Of a stretch of DNA of 64,000 nucleotides, positions 1 to 11,498 are shown piece after piece. This DNA comes from Limonium bicolor (Eukaryota; Streptophyta; Magnoliopsida; Caryophyllales; Plumbaginaceae). The notes beneath the pieces were generated by a model. That model saw only the letters and a list, made by a program, of their open reading frames with translations. It was not told the DNA's origin and ran no database searches. The DNA is taken from NCBI GenBank assembly GCA_023374045.1, contig CM041780.1:169752085-169816084 (forward strand), written 5' to 3'. Within the stretch, counting starts at the first letter, position 1. Each line of letters starts with the position of its first letter. A program made the position numbers and the translations under genes.

Positions 1-454
1 TTGTAATTCTTGTGTTTTTATCACGACATGTAGTTCTACACCCTTTAAGGATTGCCCTGGGTGTTGCTAAGTTATGCCATTACCTTTGGCTAACAAAAGA
101 GTATGTTCGGTTTACTCCGCATCGCGGTTCGGATCTCAAATTGTCCCATTAAGGGTTACAACGTCTCCCGTTCTTAGGGTAGAACACTGGTGCTTTTCCT
201 TATGTTTATAACCGGTTTGATGCCTCCTACAATAGTGAACGGTATCCTCCGGTACCTTAGATGATCACTATGGGTATTTCACTTTGCTCCTTGAACCTTT
301 ATATGTTCGTGGTAGGCGTTGCCTTACTGTGTTTAGACCGGGTATCCATTCCGGCTATTTCATGCTTTTTGTTTCAAATTCTTGTGACATTTCCAATGTC
401 TTTAGTCAATTACCAGTGCTTCTCGCACATTTTAGCTCTTAATCGTCCTCCTAG

Positions 455-2850
455 TGTTATAACCCAAGATTTGGTTATATTTTATTTAAGTTACTATGGT
501 TCATTAAGTTGGTTCATTTTGGATTTAGGACATGGACGTCCTTCTGAATAAAGACATGGGTAGAAAGGTCTTTCTTCCTTCCCATTTAAATTCTGGTGAG
601 ATTAACTTAATAAACTCTTATTATTTTATTCTTTCCTTCTTAATTACCCTCACTTCTAAACACGTTCTCACGATCGTTCACGCTCCTCTCTTCCTTGCTC
701 TCTCTCTCTTCTCTCTCAAAGCCGTTCTTTCTCTCGATCAGTCAAGCCTCACTATTCTGCTGTCGAGGTTCCTCTGCAGATTGCTAGTCCTTGCGAATTG
801 CTGGTTTCTTCGAGGTAGAGTTGTCAGATTACTTTGTTCGTTAATCCCTCGGTTCTGAGTTCTTCTCATTTTAATTTCTTTCCCAATCTGATTGTGATTC
901 AGCGTTGGCTTCAGTTCCGTTCTTTCTCTGCTGCGATTGGCTCCGTCTGTGTGTTCGACGTTGGATTCAGGTGAGGGTTTCGTTACAGTTTGGACTGCAG
1001 TTTCAGTTTTTGGGTTAGGTTTGCGTTTCTGAATTGGTATTGTTCTGCGTTGTAGTTATTCAGAATTCTGGAATTGCATTTGGTCTGTCTTGCTGTGACG
1101 GTGTAGTCGATTGCTCTGTTTCGGATTCGGGATTCTCTGCTGTTCAGACCGTGTTTCGTCTCTGCTGTATTTGAGGTAGGTGGCTTTCGGATTCGATCCG
1201 TGTGTTCAGCCTTGGGGAGTTTGGATTCTACCAGTTAATTCAATGATTTGATCCCGTGTTGGTGTGTGTCTTATGTCTGTTTAATGCCATTTTAATGGAT
1301 TAAACCCCCAAGGTTGTTTTGTAAATGTGTGTGTGGATTTGGATTGGTTTTTGTGCCTCTGTTTGTTTGAATTCGCTTCTGATTTCTGAGGTTTTCGGCA
1401 TGTCCGAACTTCCGTCCGAGCTTTGAAGTTCGGACATGCCCTTCTGCGCTTAATCTTTTGAAAATCTTCGCTGTGTCCGAACTTCCGTCCGAGCTTTGAA
1501 GTTCGGACACAGCCTTCTGCGTTCTCTGGTTTTGGCTTCGACTTGTGTCCGAACATTGGAAGTCCGGACACAAGTTCGGACTCTCCGCGTCTCTGTTTTC
1601 GTAAGATGTCCGAACATCCGTCCGAACTTGGATGTTCGGACATCTCTGGCTCTTCTTCTGTTTTAAGGTTCGACTTGTGTCCGAACTTTGAAGTCCGGAC
1701 ACAAGTTCGGACATCGGTCTGATTTTGCCTTCTGAGTCTCGACTTGTGTCCGAACATTGGAAGTCCGGACACAAGTTCGGACTCTCCGCGTCTCTGTTTT
1801 CGTAAGATGTCCGAACATCCGTCCGAACTTGGATGTTCGGACATCTCTGGCTCTTCTTCTGTTTTAAGGTTCGACTTGTGTCCGAACTTTGAAGTCCGGA
1901 CACAAGTTCGGACATCGGTCTGATTTTGCTTTCTGAGTCTCGACTTGTGTCCGAACATTGATGTCCGGACACAAGTTCGGACAGGCTACTGTTTTGGCCA
2001 TAACTTGCGCGTTTGAGCTCCGTTTTGACTTCTGTTTGCGGGGTTGGATTCCCCTTCTGATTTCCAAGCTATCTATGAGCTTTCTGGTGCCTTTGGTGCA
2101 CATATGCTTATCTGTATTTAAGCTTCTGTTTTGGGACCTAGTTATCTCTGTGTCTGAGCCTTTGGATGGCTGGTTACGCTATCTCGTAGCGCGTTATGTA
2201 GGATCCTTCTGTTCACGGGTGACGTTCCCCGTTCTGTTCACGGGTGTTTACACCTGTTCTGTTTACGAGTGAGGTTTCCTCGTTCTGTTCACGAGCTGGT
2301 TGCTCGTTCTGTCTGTATGCTGTGATCGCTAGTGTCCCACTCTGTTTTTCCGCTTCTGTCTGCTTCTGCTCTGTTTAGTCCCTTAATGATTGGACTTCTG
2401 TTTCTGATTTCTGATATATTTGTGGATTCTTGACTCCTTCTGATTGGTCAATATTCTGTAAATGTTTTGAGCATGCTGGTTGATGAAGTTGGTCATCTAC
2501 TGGGCATAGTTGTGTGCTCATTCCCCTACTTCTAACGCTTTTGCAGATTGATTAGCGAGGATCGTCTCCCCTCAGCTTCTGGAGTTTAGCTGCTTTGTAT
2601 TTAGCTTCTTTTGAGACCTTTGTATTGAATTTGAGCCTCTGGGCATATTTTGTTAAGCTTCCGCTTTTGACATCTGTTTGGTGGGTTCTGTAAACTTTTG
2701 GGTGTTTAACACTTCTTGTATACTTTGAAGTATTTCGTTTGGGCCTTATTTGATATCTGTTTAATTCGTTTTTAGAGCCTTGCGTTATTATGTAATAATA
2801 CGCGGCGTGTAATACCCCTAACTCCTAGGCCAGTGTTTGGGGGTGTTACA
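455..2850 (+). repeat. 5' LTR of the Tekay-type element (2396 bp)
   Basis: Begins TGTTATAACCC and ends GGGGGTGTTACA. Carries a CT-rich run near 700-720 and a hairpin array at 1397-1984. Differs from the 3' LTR (2397 bp) by scattered substitutions and 1-3-base indels, for example around 715-720, 750-770 and 1060-1110. Confidence 0.93.
1397..1984. repeat. Hairpin array with 201-bp period in the 5' LTR
   Basis: Nine imperfect palindromes of 35-45 bp built from TGTCCGAAC and GTTCGGACA words, separated by short T-rich spacers. Part of it is a higher-order direct repeat: the block starting at 1541 recurs at 1742, exactly 201 bp later. Because 201 is a multiple of three and the units lack stops, long overlapping antisense frames appear here. 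They are repeat artefacts rather than genes. Confidence 0.9.
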
Positions 2851-2855
2851 TTTAG

Positions 2856-2867
2856 TGGTATCAGAGC
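2856..2867 (+). other. Primer-binding site, tRNA-iMet type
   Basis: TGGTATCAGAGC, five bases after the 5' LTR end; complementary to the 3' end of plant initiator-Met tRNA. Confidence 0.92.
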
Positions 2868-2962
2868 TCTGGGTTCTAATCTGCTGGGATTTTAAGTTAG
2901 CCAGTCAGTCAGAAATGTCAGTGTTAGTGTCTGAGTTAACTGCTTGCTGTTGGACTTTCAGA

Positions 2963-4472
2963 ATGCCGCCAAGGAGAGCGAATAACCCTCCAGGGAATGT
3001 GGCTGATGCTGTTCAGCAGTTTATGACGCAGCTCATGCAGACCATGGCTGCAGGGGGTCCAGTGGAGGAGGACCAGCTGGCGGAGCAGGCCCGGCTGGGG
3101 CAGATGCTGGTGGGAGGAACGTGAAGGCGCTTCAGGAATTCATGAAGCTGAAGCCGCCGTCGTTCGATGGGGCAGGAGACCCCCAGGAGGCCAGCCACTG
3201 GTTGTCAGAGGTGGAGGATTTGCTTCGAGTGATGGGCTCTGAGGAGGAGCAGAAGGTCGACTTTGCCACTTTCTGTTCAAGGCCGAAGCCAAGGAGTGGT
3301 GGAGGTCAGTGATGGGGAAGTTCCCACAGCCTTGGACGTGGGAGCAGTTCATTGGGGAGTTCAATAAGCAGTTCTACCCCGATGTTTATAAGGACCAGCG
3401 CATTCTGGAGTATAACCGGCTACGCCAGGGCCGGGACATGAGCGTTGAGGAGTACGTCCGCAAGTTTATCAGCCTATCTAAGTTCGCACCTGAGCCTGAC
3501 GAGCATAGGAAGGCCAGGAAGTTTGAGAGCGGCCTGAGGCCGGATATCCGATCTGCTGTGACGCCGCTGCGTCACAAGACCTTCAGGGACGTTGCTGATG
3601 TCGCCCTGTTGGTAGAGGCTGACTTGAGAGGTCGCCAGTCTGGAGGGAAGGACCAGAAGAGGAAGCAGAGGTCCGATGACAGTGATAGGAGGGATCAGTC
3701 TGCTTCTCAGAAGAAGCAGTCTACTGGAGACCGCTCTGGGGACCGTTCGCGAGACAGAGGTGGTTCGTCTTCATCAGCTCCCGCTCCGAAGTGCCGGGTC
3801 TGCGGCAAGTTTCACAGAGGTCAGGACTGCTACAGGAAGTCTGGAGCCTGCTTCAAGTGTGGGTCCTTGGAGCATAGGATTGCTGATTGCCCTCAGGCTG
3901 AGAGGAGCAGAGGTAGCTCTGGAGGTGGAGCTGGAGGATCTACATCTGGGTCTAGAGATCGAGACCGGGCTGAGCAGAAGAAACCCCAGGGCCAGGCCAG
4001 AGTGTACGCGATGGCTGGAGAGAGAGACCGATCGACTGACAGAGTTGTCACAGGTATTCTCCAGCTGTCATCTCGTTCTGTTTTCTGTTTGTTTGACTCT
4101 GGAGCCACCCACTCTTTTATTTCTGCTGAGTTAGTGGGTGAGCTCGGTTTGCCTGTGGTGCCTCTGGGTGTTGAGTTGTGTGTGCATAGTCCATTAGTTA
4201 GGGACTCTTCTATGTTGTTGAATTCTGTTTGCAAAGATAGTCCTGTGTTAGTCAGAGATAGGACTCTGTGTGCTAACCTCATCCCGATGGAGATGACTTC
4301 TTTTGATGTGATTCTGGGCATGGATTGGCTTGCTGCGCACCATGCCCATATTGATTGTGCTGCTTCGAGAGTCACTTTTGAGGAGCCGGGTCAGCCCCGT
4401 CTAGTTGTAGCAGGGAATGGACTCCCGTGCTCGCCGCCAGTCATATCTGCGATGCAGGCGTTCCGTTTCTGA
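2963..4472 (+). pseudogene. Tekay-type gag and protease, frameshifted
   Basis: The capsid and protease part of the retrotransposon polyprotein. The start at 2963 gives MPPRRANNPP, a usual Tekay-type opening. The frame shifts near 3118 and again near 3275; the long remaining frame 3309-4472 (387 codons) holds the rest. Gag motifs include WTWEQFIGEFNKQFYP and a basic stretch rich in D/R/S. Cys/His clusters follow: CRVCGKFHRGQDC near residue 162 and the classical zinc knuckle CFKCGSLEHRIADC (CX2CX4HX4C) near residue 181 of that frame. The aspartic protease active site DSGATHSF is near residue 263. A further one-base loss near 4468 separates it from RT. Confidence 0.93.
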
Positions 4473-5980
4473 GGAAAGGATGCCAGGGATATCTGTGCTA
4501 CATCCCTGAGGTTCGCAAGGATGCGAAGTTGGAGGAGATTCCAGTGGTCAGAGACTTCCCCGACGTGTTCCAGGATGACGTACCTGGGCTTCCCCCTGTC
4601 AGAGAGGTGGAGTTCTCGATCGAGCTCGCACCTGAGACTCAGCCGATTTCGAAGGCCCCATACCGGATGGCGCCTGCTGAGCTCAAGGAGTTGAAGGTCC
4701 AGTTGCAGGAGCTGCTGGATAAGGGCTTCATTCGCCCGAGTGTGTCGCCTTGGGGAGCGCCAGTGCTATTTGTAAAGAAGAAGGACGGTAGCATGCGGTT
4801 GTGCATTGACTACAGGGAGCTCAACAAGGTTACCATTAAGAATAGGTATCCTCTCCCGCGCATAGACGACTTGTTCGACCAGTTAGCAGGAGCTAAGGTG
4901 TTTTCGAAGATCGATCTGAGGTCGGGATATCATCAGCTGAGGATTAAGGCAGACGACGTGCCTAAGTCCGCTTTCAGGACTCGTTATGGACACTACGAGT
5001 TCCTAGTGATGCCATTCGGGTTGACGAATGCGCCGTCAGTATTTATGGATATGATGAACAGAGTCTTCAAGCCGTTTTTGGACCAGTTCGTTGTAGTTTT
5101 CATCGATGACATCTTGGTGTATTCCAAGAGTGCTGAGGAGCACGAGGAGCATTTGAGGACCGTTCTCCAGACTCTGAGGGAGAACGAGCTGTATGCGAAG
5201 CTGAAGAAGTGCGAGTTCTGGCTAGATCAGGTGGTATTCTTGGGACATGTGGTCTCCAAGGATGGTATCTCCGTGGACCCGGAGAAGATTCGAGCTATTA
5301 CTGAGTGGGCCAGGCCTACTAATGTCGGAGATATTCGTAGCTTCCTTGGACTAGCGGGCTACTATCGCAAGTTTGTGGAGGGCTTCTCCAAGTTGGTGAT
5401 TCCGCTACTCGTGCTGCAGAAGGATGTGAAGTTTGAGTGGAGCGATGCCTGTGAGCAGTGTTTTCTGGAGCTGAAGAAGAGGTTGACTACTGCGCCGATC
5501 TTGACTCTTCCGGAGGGGACCGAGGGTCTTGAGGTTTTCTGTGATGCGTCCCATAGGGGACTTGGATGCGTTCTGATGCAGCATGGGAAGGTAGTAGCAT
5601 ATGGCTCTCGTCAGTTGAAGCCATATGAGAAGAACTATCCGACCCACGATCTGGAGCTGGCTGCGGTGGTCTTTGCGTTGAAGATTTGGAGGCACTACTT
5701 GTATGGGGCAGCGTGCAAGGTGTATACGGACCATAAGAGCCTCAAGTATCTGTTCACTCAGAAGGAGTTGAACTTGAGGCAGAGGAGATGGCTGGAGTTG
5801 TTGCACGATTATGATTTAGAGATCCTCTACCATCCGGGTAGGGCGAATGTGGTTGCTGATGCGCTCAGTAGGAGGGGTCCGTCTGGGACTGTTTGTGCTT
5901 TGTCCGGTGTGGAGAGGTCTGCTCAGGAGTTGCAGCGCATGGGTATCTGGGTTGTCCGTCCAGAGAGGTCTGGGATTTAG
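4427..5980 (+). pseudogene. Tekay-type reverse transcriptase and RNase H
   Basis: An open stretch of 517 codons containing the complete RT and RNase H domains, cut off from gag-protease and integrase by frameshifts. RT motifs in order: [50 protein letters not shown], and the catalytic FIDD at residues 225-228. Then comes [10 protein letters not shown] and the connection [11 protein letters not shown]. RNase H starts near residue 370 with [13 protein letters not shown] and runs to the Ty3-type end [15 protein letters not shown]. It would copy element RNA to DNA in cytoplasmic particles. The frame opens by a frameshift near 4468 rather than at a native start. Confidence 0.95.
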
Positions 5981-7427
5981 CAGCACTGCAGGTTCAGCCT
6001 ACCTTGATCGACCGGATCAAGGCCAGTCAGGAGCTGATGTCGTTTGCGTAAGATCAGAGATGAGTTGCTGCTGGTCAGGAGTCTGAGTTCCGTTGCAGAG
6101 GATGGCTGCCTGAGGTTCAGAGACCGCGTCTGTGTGCCTGCAGATGACGCGTTGAGGCGTGAGATCATGCAGGAGGCTCATGGAGCTCCGTACTCGGTAC
6201 ACCCAGGAGGGGTGAAGATGTACCGGGACCTACGTGAGACATTCTGGTGGAGCAACATGAAGAGAGACATTTCAGACTTTGTATCCAGATGTCGGACCTG
6301 TCAGCAGGTCAAAGCTGAGCATCAGAGACCAGCTGGTTTGCTTCAGCCCCTTCCCGTTCCGGAGTGGAAGTGGGAGAGCGTCGGTATGGACTTTGTTATG
6401 GGACTGCCGAAGACTCCGAGGGGTTTCGATGCAGTTTGGGTCATTGTGGACCGGCTCACGAAGAGCGCTCACTTCCTACCTGTCAGGAAGACTTTCAGTT
6501 TGCACCGCTTGGCTCAGTTGTACATTGATGAGATAGTACGTCTGCATGGGGTTCCGGCTTCGATTGTGTCTGACAGAGATCCGAGGTTTGTGTCCAGGTT
6601 CTGGCAGAGTTTGCATCAGGCTTGGGGACGAAGTTGTCTTTCAGTTCAGCTTACCATCCTCAGTCAGACGGGCAGACAGAGAGGACGAATCAGGTCCTAG
6701 AGGACATGCTCAGGGCATGTGTACTCGACTTTGGGGGCAGCTGGGATCAGCACGTGGCACTGATAGAGTTCGCGTACAATAATAGTTTCCAGACCAGTAT
6801 CGGGATGGCTCCGTTTGAGGCCTTGTATGGCAGGAGGTGCAGATCACCCATCTGTTGGGATGATCTGAAGGAGAGAGCGGTGATTGGTCCAGACTTGGTT
6901 CAGGATGCTGTGGGCAAATTCAGTCTATCAGAGAGCGTCTGCTTGTGGCTCAGAGTCGTCAGAAGAGCTACGCCGATCAGAGGAGACGACCTCTAGAGTT
7001 TGAGGTGGGCGATCATGTGTATCTGAAGGTTTCTCCTGTGCGAGGAGTCGTTCGTTTTGGGAAGAGAGGCAAGCTTAGCCCTCGTTTTGTGGGTCCTTTT
7101 GAGATCCTAGAGAGGATCGGACCGGTTGCCTATCGTTTGGCTCTGCCTCCGTCTTTAGCAGCAGTGCACAGTGTTTTCCATGTTTCGATGCTGAGGAAGT
7201 ACATTCCGGACCCATCTCATGTGATCGACTTCAGTCCGCTTCAGTTGAGGGAGGACTTCACGTTTGAGGCAGTTCCTTTGAGGATTTTAGCGCGGGATGT
7301 CCGCAAGCTCAGGAGTAAGACCATGCCCTTGGTGAAGGTGCAGTGGTCGGGTCAGTCAGAGGAAGAGGCGACCTGGGAGGTTGAAAGCGAAGTCCGTTCT
7401 AAGTTTCCCGCCCTTTTTGAGCAGTAG
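5981..7427 (+). pseudogene. Tekay-type integrase with C-terminal chromodomain, frameshifted
   Basis: Integrase would insert the DNA copy into chromatin. The zinc-binding HHCC region (6160-6310) ends CRTCQQVK. The catalytic core has Asp in GMDFVMGLP (about 6389), Asp in VSDRDPRF (about 6572) and Glu in DGQTERTN (about 6679), a DD35E arrangement. Frame changes occur near 5978, 6045, 6620 and 6915. The last part (6945-7427) has the GPFEILERIGPVAYRL integrase C-terminus and VFHVSMLRKY. It ends in a chromodomain-like segment with VQWSGQSEEEATWE, the chromovirus signature thought to guide insertion into heterochromatin. The stop at 7425-7427 precedes the polypurine tract. Confidence 0.93.
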
Positions 7428-7459
7428 GTATGTTTTAATTTCGAGGACGAAATTCTTTT

Positions 7460-7472
7460 AAGGGGGAGGTGA
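7460..7472 (+). other. Polypurine tract
   Basis: AAGGGGGAGGTGA immediately before the 3' LTR; expected primer for plus-strand synthesis. Confidence 0.88.
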
Positions 7473-9869
7473 TGTTATAACCCAAGATTTGGTTATATTT
7501 TATTTAAGTTACTATGGTTCATTAAGTTGGTTCATTTTGGATTTAGGACATGGACGTCCTTCTGAATAAAGACATGGGTAGAAAGGTCTTTCTTCCTTCC
7601 CATTTAAATTCTGGTGAGATTAACTTAATAAACTCTTATTATTTTATTCTTTCCTTCTTAATTACCCTCACTTCTAAACACGTTCTCACGATCGTTCACG
7701 CTCCTCTCTTCCTTGCTCTCTCTCTCTCTCTCTCTCAAAGCCGTTCTTTCTCTCGATCAGTCAAGCCTCATATTCTGCTGTCAGGTTCCACTGCAGATTG
7801 CTAGTCCTTGCGAATTGCTGGTTTCTTCGAGGTAGAGTTGTCAGATTACTTTGTTCGTTAATCCCTCGGTTCTGAGTTCTTCTCATTCTAATTTCTTTCC
7901 CAATCTGATTGTGATTCAGCGTTGGCTTCAGTTCCGTTCTTTCTCTGCTGCGATTGGCTCCGTCTGTGTGTTCGACGTTGGATTCAGGTGAGGGTTTCGT
8001 TACAGTTTGGACTGCAGTTTCAGTTTTTGGGTTAGGTTTGCGTTTCTGAATTGGCATTGTTCTGCGTTGTAGTTATTCAAATCCTGGAATTGCTTTGGTC
8101 TGACTTGCTGTGTCGGCGGTGGTCGGTTGCTCTGTTTCGGATTTGAGATTCTCTGCTGTTCAGACCGGGTTTCGTCTCTGCTGTTATTCGAGGTAGGTGG
8201 CTTTCGGATTCGATCCGTGTGTTCAGCCTTGGGGAGTTTGGATTCTACAGTTAATTCAATGATTTGATCCGTGTTGGTGTGTGTCTTATGTCTGTTTAAT
8301 GCCATTTTAATGGATTAAACCCCCAAGGTTGTTTTGTAAATGTGTGTTGATTTGGATTGGTTTTTGTGCCTCTGTTCGTTTGAATTCGCTTCTGATTTCT
8401 GAGGTTTTCGGCATGTCCGAACTTCCGTCCGAGCTTTGAAGTTCGGACATGCCCTTCTGCGCTTAATCTTTTGAAAATCTTCGCTGTGTCCGAACTTCCG
8501 TCCGAGCTTTGAAGTTCGGACACAGCCTTCTGCGTTCTCTGGTTTTGGCTTCGACTTGTGTCCGAACATTGGATGTCCGGACACAAGTTCGGACTCTCCG
8601 CGTCTCTGTTTTCGTAAATGTCCGAACATCCGTCCGAACTTGGATGTTCGGACATCTGGCTCTTCTTCTGTTTTAAGGTTCGACTTGTGTCCGAACTTTG
8701 AAGTCCGGACACAAGTTCGGACATCGTCTGATTTTGCCTTCTGAGTCTCGACTTGTGTCCGAACATTGATGTCCGGACACAAGTTCGGACTCTCCGCGTC
8801 TCTGTTTCGTAAGATGTCCGAACATCCGTCCGAACTTGGATGTTCGGACATCTCTGGCCTTCTTCTGTTTTAAGGTTCGACTTGTGTCCGAACTTTGAAG
8901 TCCGGACACAAGTTCGGACATCGGTCTGATTTTGCCTTCTGAGTCTCGACTTGTGTCCGAACATTGATGTCCGGACACAAGTTCGGACAGGCTACTGTTT
9001 TGGCCATAACTTGCGCGTTTGAGCTCCGTTTTGACTTCTGTTTACGGGGTTGGATTCCCCTTCTGATTTCCAAGCTATCTATGAGCTTTTGGTGCCTTTG
9101 GTGCACATATGCTTATCTGTATTTAAGCTTCTGTTTTGGGACCTAGTTATCTCTGTGTCTGAGCCTTTGGATGGCTGGTTACGCTGTCTCGTAGCGCGCT
9201 GTAGGATCCTTCTGTTCACGGGTGACGTTCCCCGTTCTGTTCACGGGTGTTTACACCTGTTCTGTTTACGAGTGAGGTTTCCTCGTTCTGTTCACGAGCT
9301 GGTTGCTCGTTCTGTCTGTATGCTGTGATCGCTAGTGTCCCACTCTGTTTTTCCGCTTCTGTCTGCTTCTGCTCTGTTTAGTCCCTTAATGATTGGACTT
9401 CTGTTTCTGATTTCTGATATATTTGTGGATTCTTGACTCCTTCTGATTGGTCAATATTCTGTAAATGTTTTGAGCATGCTGGTTGATGAAGTTGGTCATC
9501 TACTGGGCATAGTTGTGTGCTCATTCCCCTACTTCTAACGCTTTTGCAGATTGATTAGCGAGGATCGTCTCCCCTCAGCTTCTGGAGTTTAGCTGCTTTG
9601 TATTTAGCTTCTTTTGAGACCTTTGTATTGAATTTGAGCCTCTGGGCATATTTTGTTAAGCTTCCGCTTTTGACATCCGTTTGGTGGGTTCTGTAAAACC
9701 TTTTGAGGTGTTAAGACTTCATTGTGGTTATACTTTGTTCAAGCATTTCTGTTTTGGGCCTTATTTGAATATGTGTTTAAGTTCGTTCTTTTAGAGCCTT
9801 GCGTTATTATGTAATAATACGCGGCGTGTAATACCCCTAACTCCTAGGCCAGTGTTTGGGGGTGTTACA
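7473..9869 (+). repeat. 3' LTR of the Tekay-type element (2397 bp)
   Basis: Begins TGTTATAACCC and ends GTGTTACA, followed by the cctag duplication. Holds a second copy of the hairpin array at about 8412-8991, with several small indels against the 5' copy. Confidence 0.93.
8412..8991. repeat. Hairpin array in the 3' LTR
   Basis: Same TGTCCGAAC/GTTCGGACA palindromes as at 1397-1984, in the same order, with single-base losses in spacers and loops. The stems are well kept between the two LTRs. Confidence 0.88.
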
Positions 9870-9874
9870 CCTAG

Positions 9875-11481
9875 AATGGATTCTTGACTCCTTTAGCTTG
9901 TAAGCTAATCTGGGGTCCTTCGATTATTTGAGGTACTCAACTGTTTCGGTTTGCATTTACCTTATGGTCCGTAGAACGGAGCTGACTACTTCCCGTGTTT
10001 TGTACACTACATGTTACATACGTGGGGTACCTTATTGGTACGTTACCACTTACCTGACCAATTCACAAAAGGGTATGTCAGGCCCACAAGCTCCTTCGGA
10101 GTGCAGTTGTCCCACATCCCGTATTTGGGTACACTCGTAGTGCTCGTCACACGCCTAGGTGAAGTATTCTATTGTCAACTCCTCTTGTATCACTATATGA
10201 TACTCACTGTGATCCTTCTGGTTTGATTTCAAAATATGAGGTTTTAAAAGAAAAGTTTTGTAGTTTTGAAAGAAAAATTCCGGGTTTTGAAATAGAAATC
10301 TTGAGTTTGACAGAAATCCTTATGGCGTTGCCATGTTCGAAGTCTTTGACCAAGTACAGCTTCCTGCTGATTGGTATGTTCGTTAACATAATGGTCAGGC
10401 TGTTAGGCCTTCCCGAGGTTTTCTCCTTCAAGTCCTTATGACTAGCGATCCTATAATTTCTTCATCTTCATGGTGGTACTTTAATAAGTACTTGTTAGTT
10501 GTTAAACGCTCCCCAACTTGTCTTGTTGCTGCTGCACTTGCCTTGGCAAGTGCGCGGGTACGTCGTTTTTCAGGTTAACAAACACCGGTTACGGTGTTAT
10601 TTCCATCCAAATTTGGTGATTTTATTGGATCTTCCTTTGATCTCTTGATCTTAGTGATTAATCTCCTAAGTAGTCTCTCAATGTTCTTGACAAGGTTGTC
10701 GTTAATTCGGGTGCTTCCCGATCCTTGTGGTACTCCATGTACCTTGCTCCATGGCTTGTTCCCACATTTGGCGGTGGTTACCGAGGTTTGTTTAATCCCT
10801 AGGAACTACGTCGTAGTCCTGTTGGTGTGAGTTTCATGAATATCCTCATAGTTGTCTGCACTGTGCTATTCGGGTATTACCGCTCTTTTGGTGTTGTAGG
10901 TTTGGAGTTAATCCAACCTTGACTAATTCCATAGTCGGTTTGTATACCATAGTGGTATTATCAAGCGTTGCAATTCGTAGACTCTCTTGTCTCGGGTTTT
11001 GTTACTCCGTCTTTTGCCTTATTGCGTGGCCATGCTTCCCTTCTTGTTGGCTGCACATGGTTCTCGCGACTGCGAAGCACGTCGCCCCATGGTGCCGCAA
11101 ATTTCATTGTCCTTTAGTTAGGATTCCTCAATCTGTTGCCGTTTAGTGCGGTTATTATCGTTGAAACGGGAACTGTCTTCGGGATTTCCAGTTCTTGGGA
11201 TCTACCGTATGACTGGTCCTTTCTCTTTACAAAGTTTGTTTACAGCTGCCAGATCGGGTTTTCCCGAGTATGAGAGGTCTTTCCATCTCCCTGGCGTTCT
11301 TTCCCCAACTTTAAAACGGGGGTTGCGGAGGGCGGGATTGGCTACGTAGGCATCCAGATCACACTGGAAGTTCCTAACTAGCGTACCTCACACGCTAACA
11401 CTCAACCCTTAGCCCTAAGTCTCTAATTCCTAACTCGGTATTTTCCTAAACTCGGTATTCAGACCATCAGAGCGATACTTC
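9875..11481 (-). other. Non-coding interior of the LARD-like element
   Basis: About 1.6 kb between the Tekay insertion and the primer site, continuing at 1-449 on the other side of the insertion. Only short ORFs are present on either strand, and none matches gag, protease, RT or integrase by eye. It contains a small purine-rich repeat at 10227-10318. I see no host gene in it. Confidence 0.55.
10227..10318. repeat. Short degenerate repeat, about 25 bp, roughly four copies
   Basis: Successive copies of a phrase like gttttgaaagaaaaattccg, each altered by a few bases, within the LARD-like interior. Confidence 0.5.
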
Positions 11482-11493
11482 GCTCTGATACCA
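11482..11493 (-). other. Primer-binding site, tRNA-iMet type
   Basis: The minus strand reads TGGTATCAGAGC five bases downstream of the LTR end. This is the usual plant initiator-methionine tRNA primer site and fixes the orientation of the LARD-like element. Confidence 0.85.
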
Positions 11494-11498
11494 CTTTT

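Larger units (their letters stand above)
455..9869 (+). mobile_element. Complete Ty3/gypsy chromovirus, Tekay/Del type
   Basis: A 9.4-kb element with two long LTRs (455-2850 and 7473-9869), a primer site at 2856, a polypurine tract at 7460-7472 and a perfect 5-bp TSD cctag at 450-454 and 9870-9874. Order is gag, protease, RT, RNase H, integrase, then a chromodomain-like C-terminus, as in Tekay/Del chromoviruses. That clade is known for long LTRs. The LTRs are very similar but not identical, so the insertion is fairly young. About seven frameshifts break the polyprotein, so this copy looks non-autonomous unless they are sequencing errors. Confidence 0.95.

Noticed and set aside
1281..1972. Two overlapping antisense ORFs of 225-226 codons with 67-residue repeats
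   Set aside because: They run through the 201-bp hairpin array in two frames at once; the 3' LTR gives similar but differently broken frames. Open frames follow from the period being a multiple of three, not from coding.
3893..4375. 160-codon minus-strand ORF
   Set aside because: Shadow of the Tekay gag-protease frame on the plus strand.
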